6,074 nt of DNA. It comes from an uncultured Pseudomonas sp. (lineage in GTDB: Bacteria > Pseudomonadota > Gammaproteobacteria > Pseudomonadales > Pseudomonadaceae). This document shows positions 5,277 through 6,074 of this stretch, piece by piece. The stretch is taken from NCBI RefSeq assembly GCF_946885885.1, contig NZ_CAMPHN010000231.1, positions 1 through 6,074 of the forward strand, given 5' to 3'. Under the pieces are notes generated by a model that saw only the letters and a list, made by a program, of their open reading frames with translations, did not search any database and was not told where the DNA came from. How positions within the stretch are numbered: the first letter of the stretch is position 1; each line of letters starts with the position of its first letter. A program made the position numbers and the translations under genes.

Positions 5277-6074
5277 TCAGATACGCCGGGCGTAGCGCTT
5301 AAGCATGCTGGGCACGTCGAGAATCAGGGCGATACGGCCATCGCCGGTGATGGTCGCGCCGGACATGCCTGGAGTGCCTTGCAGCATTTTCCCCAAAGGC
5401 TTGATCACCACCTCCTCCTGACCGACCAACTGGTCGACGACGAAGCCGATGCGCTGGTTGCCGACCGTGAGGATCACCACATGCCCCTCGCCCTGCTCGA
5501 CATGCGCCGCTTTGCTGACCAGCCAACGCTTGAGGTAGAACAACGGCAGCGCCTTATCTCGCACTATCACCACTTCCTGGCCGTCGACCACGTTGGTGCG
5601 CGACAGGTCGAGGTGGAAAATTTCGTTGACGTTGACCAGCGGGAAGGCGAACGCCTGATCGCCGAGCATGACCATCAAGGTCGGCATGATCGCCAGGGTC
5701 AGCGGCACCTTGATGACGATCTTCGAGCCCTGCCCCTGCACCGAGAACACGTTGACCGTGCCGTTGAGCTGGGAAATCTTGGTCTTCACCACATCCATGC
5801 CGACGCCGCGGCCGGACACGTCGGAAATCTCGGTCTTGGTCGAGAAGCCCGGGGCGAAGATCAGGTTGTAGCACTCGAACTCGTTGAGCCGATCGGCCGC
5901 GTCCTTGTCCAGCAGGCCTTTTTCCACAGCCTTGGCGCGTAGCACATTGGCATCCATCCCTTTGCCGTCATCGGAAATCGACAGGAGGATATGGTCGCCT
6001 TCCTGCTCCGCCGACAGCACCACCTTGCCGCCGCGCTGCTTGCCGCTGGCTTCGCGCTCTTCGGGGGTTTCGAT
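5277..6074 (-). CDS. cheA: Chemotaxis histidine kinase CheA, C-terminal part (5' end outside window)
   Basis: This is the last 265 residues of CheA, the cytoplasmic histidine kinase that autophosphorylates in response to chemoreceptor state and passes phosphate to CheY and CheB. The frame is open to the right edge and ends with TGA at 5279-5277. The visible part opens with IETPEER, the tail of the N box of the P4 ATPase domain. The G1 motif DDGKGMD (local residues 35-41), the F box FAPGFST (73-79) and the G2 motif GRGVGMD (88-94) follow, so the ATP site looks intact. From about residue 130 to the end is the P5 CheW-like regulatory domain, which couples the kinase to CheW and receptors. The phosphotransfer (P1), CheY/CheB-binding (P2) and dimerisation (P3) domains must lie outside the window. 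A GTG at 6023 is only an internal valine codon, not the start. cheB follows after a 44-base gap, so the two are probably cotranscribed. Confidence 0.97.
   Translation of the reverse strand: METPEEREASGKQRGGKVVLSAEQEGDHILLSISDDGKGMDANVLRAKAVEKGLLDKDAADRLNEFECYNLIFAPGFSTKTEISDVSGRGVGMDVVKTKISQLNGTVNVFSVQGQGSKIVIKVPLTLAIMPTLMVMLGDQAFAFPLVNVNEIFHLDLSRTNVVDGQEVVIVRDKALPLFYLKRWLVSKAAHVEQGEGHVVILTVGNQRIGFVVDQLVGQEEVVIKPLGKMLQGTPGMSGATITGDGRIALILDVPSMLKRYARRI

Noticed and set aside
5277..6023. A separate gene starting at the GTG at 6023
   Set aside because: The frame is open upstream to the window edge and encodes the end of the CheA N box, so 6023 is an internal valine of cheA.

Overview
This window is a stretch of a flagellar chemotaxis and motility operon from a gammaproteobacterium, most likely Pseudomonas or a close relative. 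The evidence is the gene order and the near-family-identical protein motifs: CheA (3' part), CheB, the MotC/MotD stator pair, a ParA-type ATPase, a CheW-like protein with a long Pro/Ala linker, then CheW. As I remember it, the same order occurs in the P. aeruginosa cluster PA1458-PA1464. High GC and polar-flagellum-type components fit this. All seven genes lie on the minus strand, so transcription runs from the right edge (base 6074) to the left edge (base 1).

Layout in the direction of transcription: cheA 3' end (6074-5277, its start is outside the window); cheB (5232-4126); a 163-base gap holding GC-rich inverted repeats and a possible 35-codon leader ORF; motC (3962-3222, GTG start); motD (3210-2341); parC, a ParA/Soj-like ATPase (2288-1500); an 87-base gap with a good match to a sigma-28 (FliA) promoter; parP, a CheW-like array-localisation protein (1412-567); a 102-base gap with two small hairpins; and cheW (464 to the left edge, lacking only its last few codons). 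No gene-free stretch exceeds 300 bases. I saw no RNA genes, insertion sequences, CRISPR arrays or T-tailed terminators.

How the genes work together: CheA and CheW form the signalling core with chemoreceptors. CheB is the phosphorylation-activated receptor methylesterase that provides adaptation. MotC and MotD are a stator unit that drives the flagellar motor. ParC and ParP place and hold chemotaxis arrays at the cell pole. The window thus combines signal processing, motor torque and the positioning of the signalling machine.

This is a conserved and largely well-known region; I do not see an undescribed system. The items most worth checking are the internal FliA-type promoter before parP-cheW, the structured cheB-motC gap with a leader ORF overlapping a GTG start that lacks a clear ribosome binding site, a tiny ORF overlapping the cheW start, and the loss of the NLRG motif in ParP.
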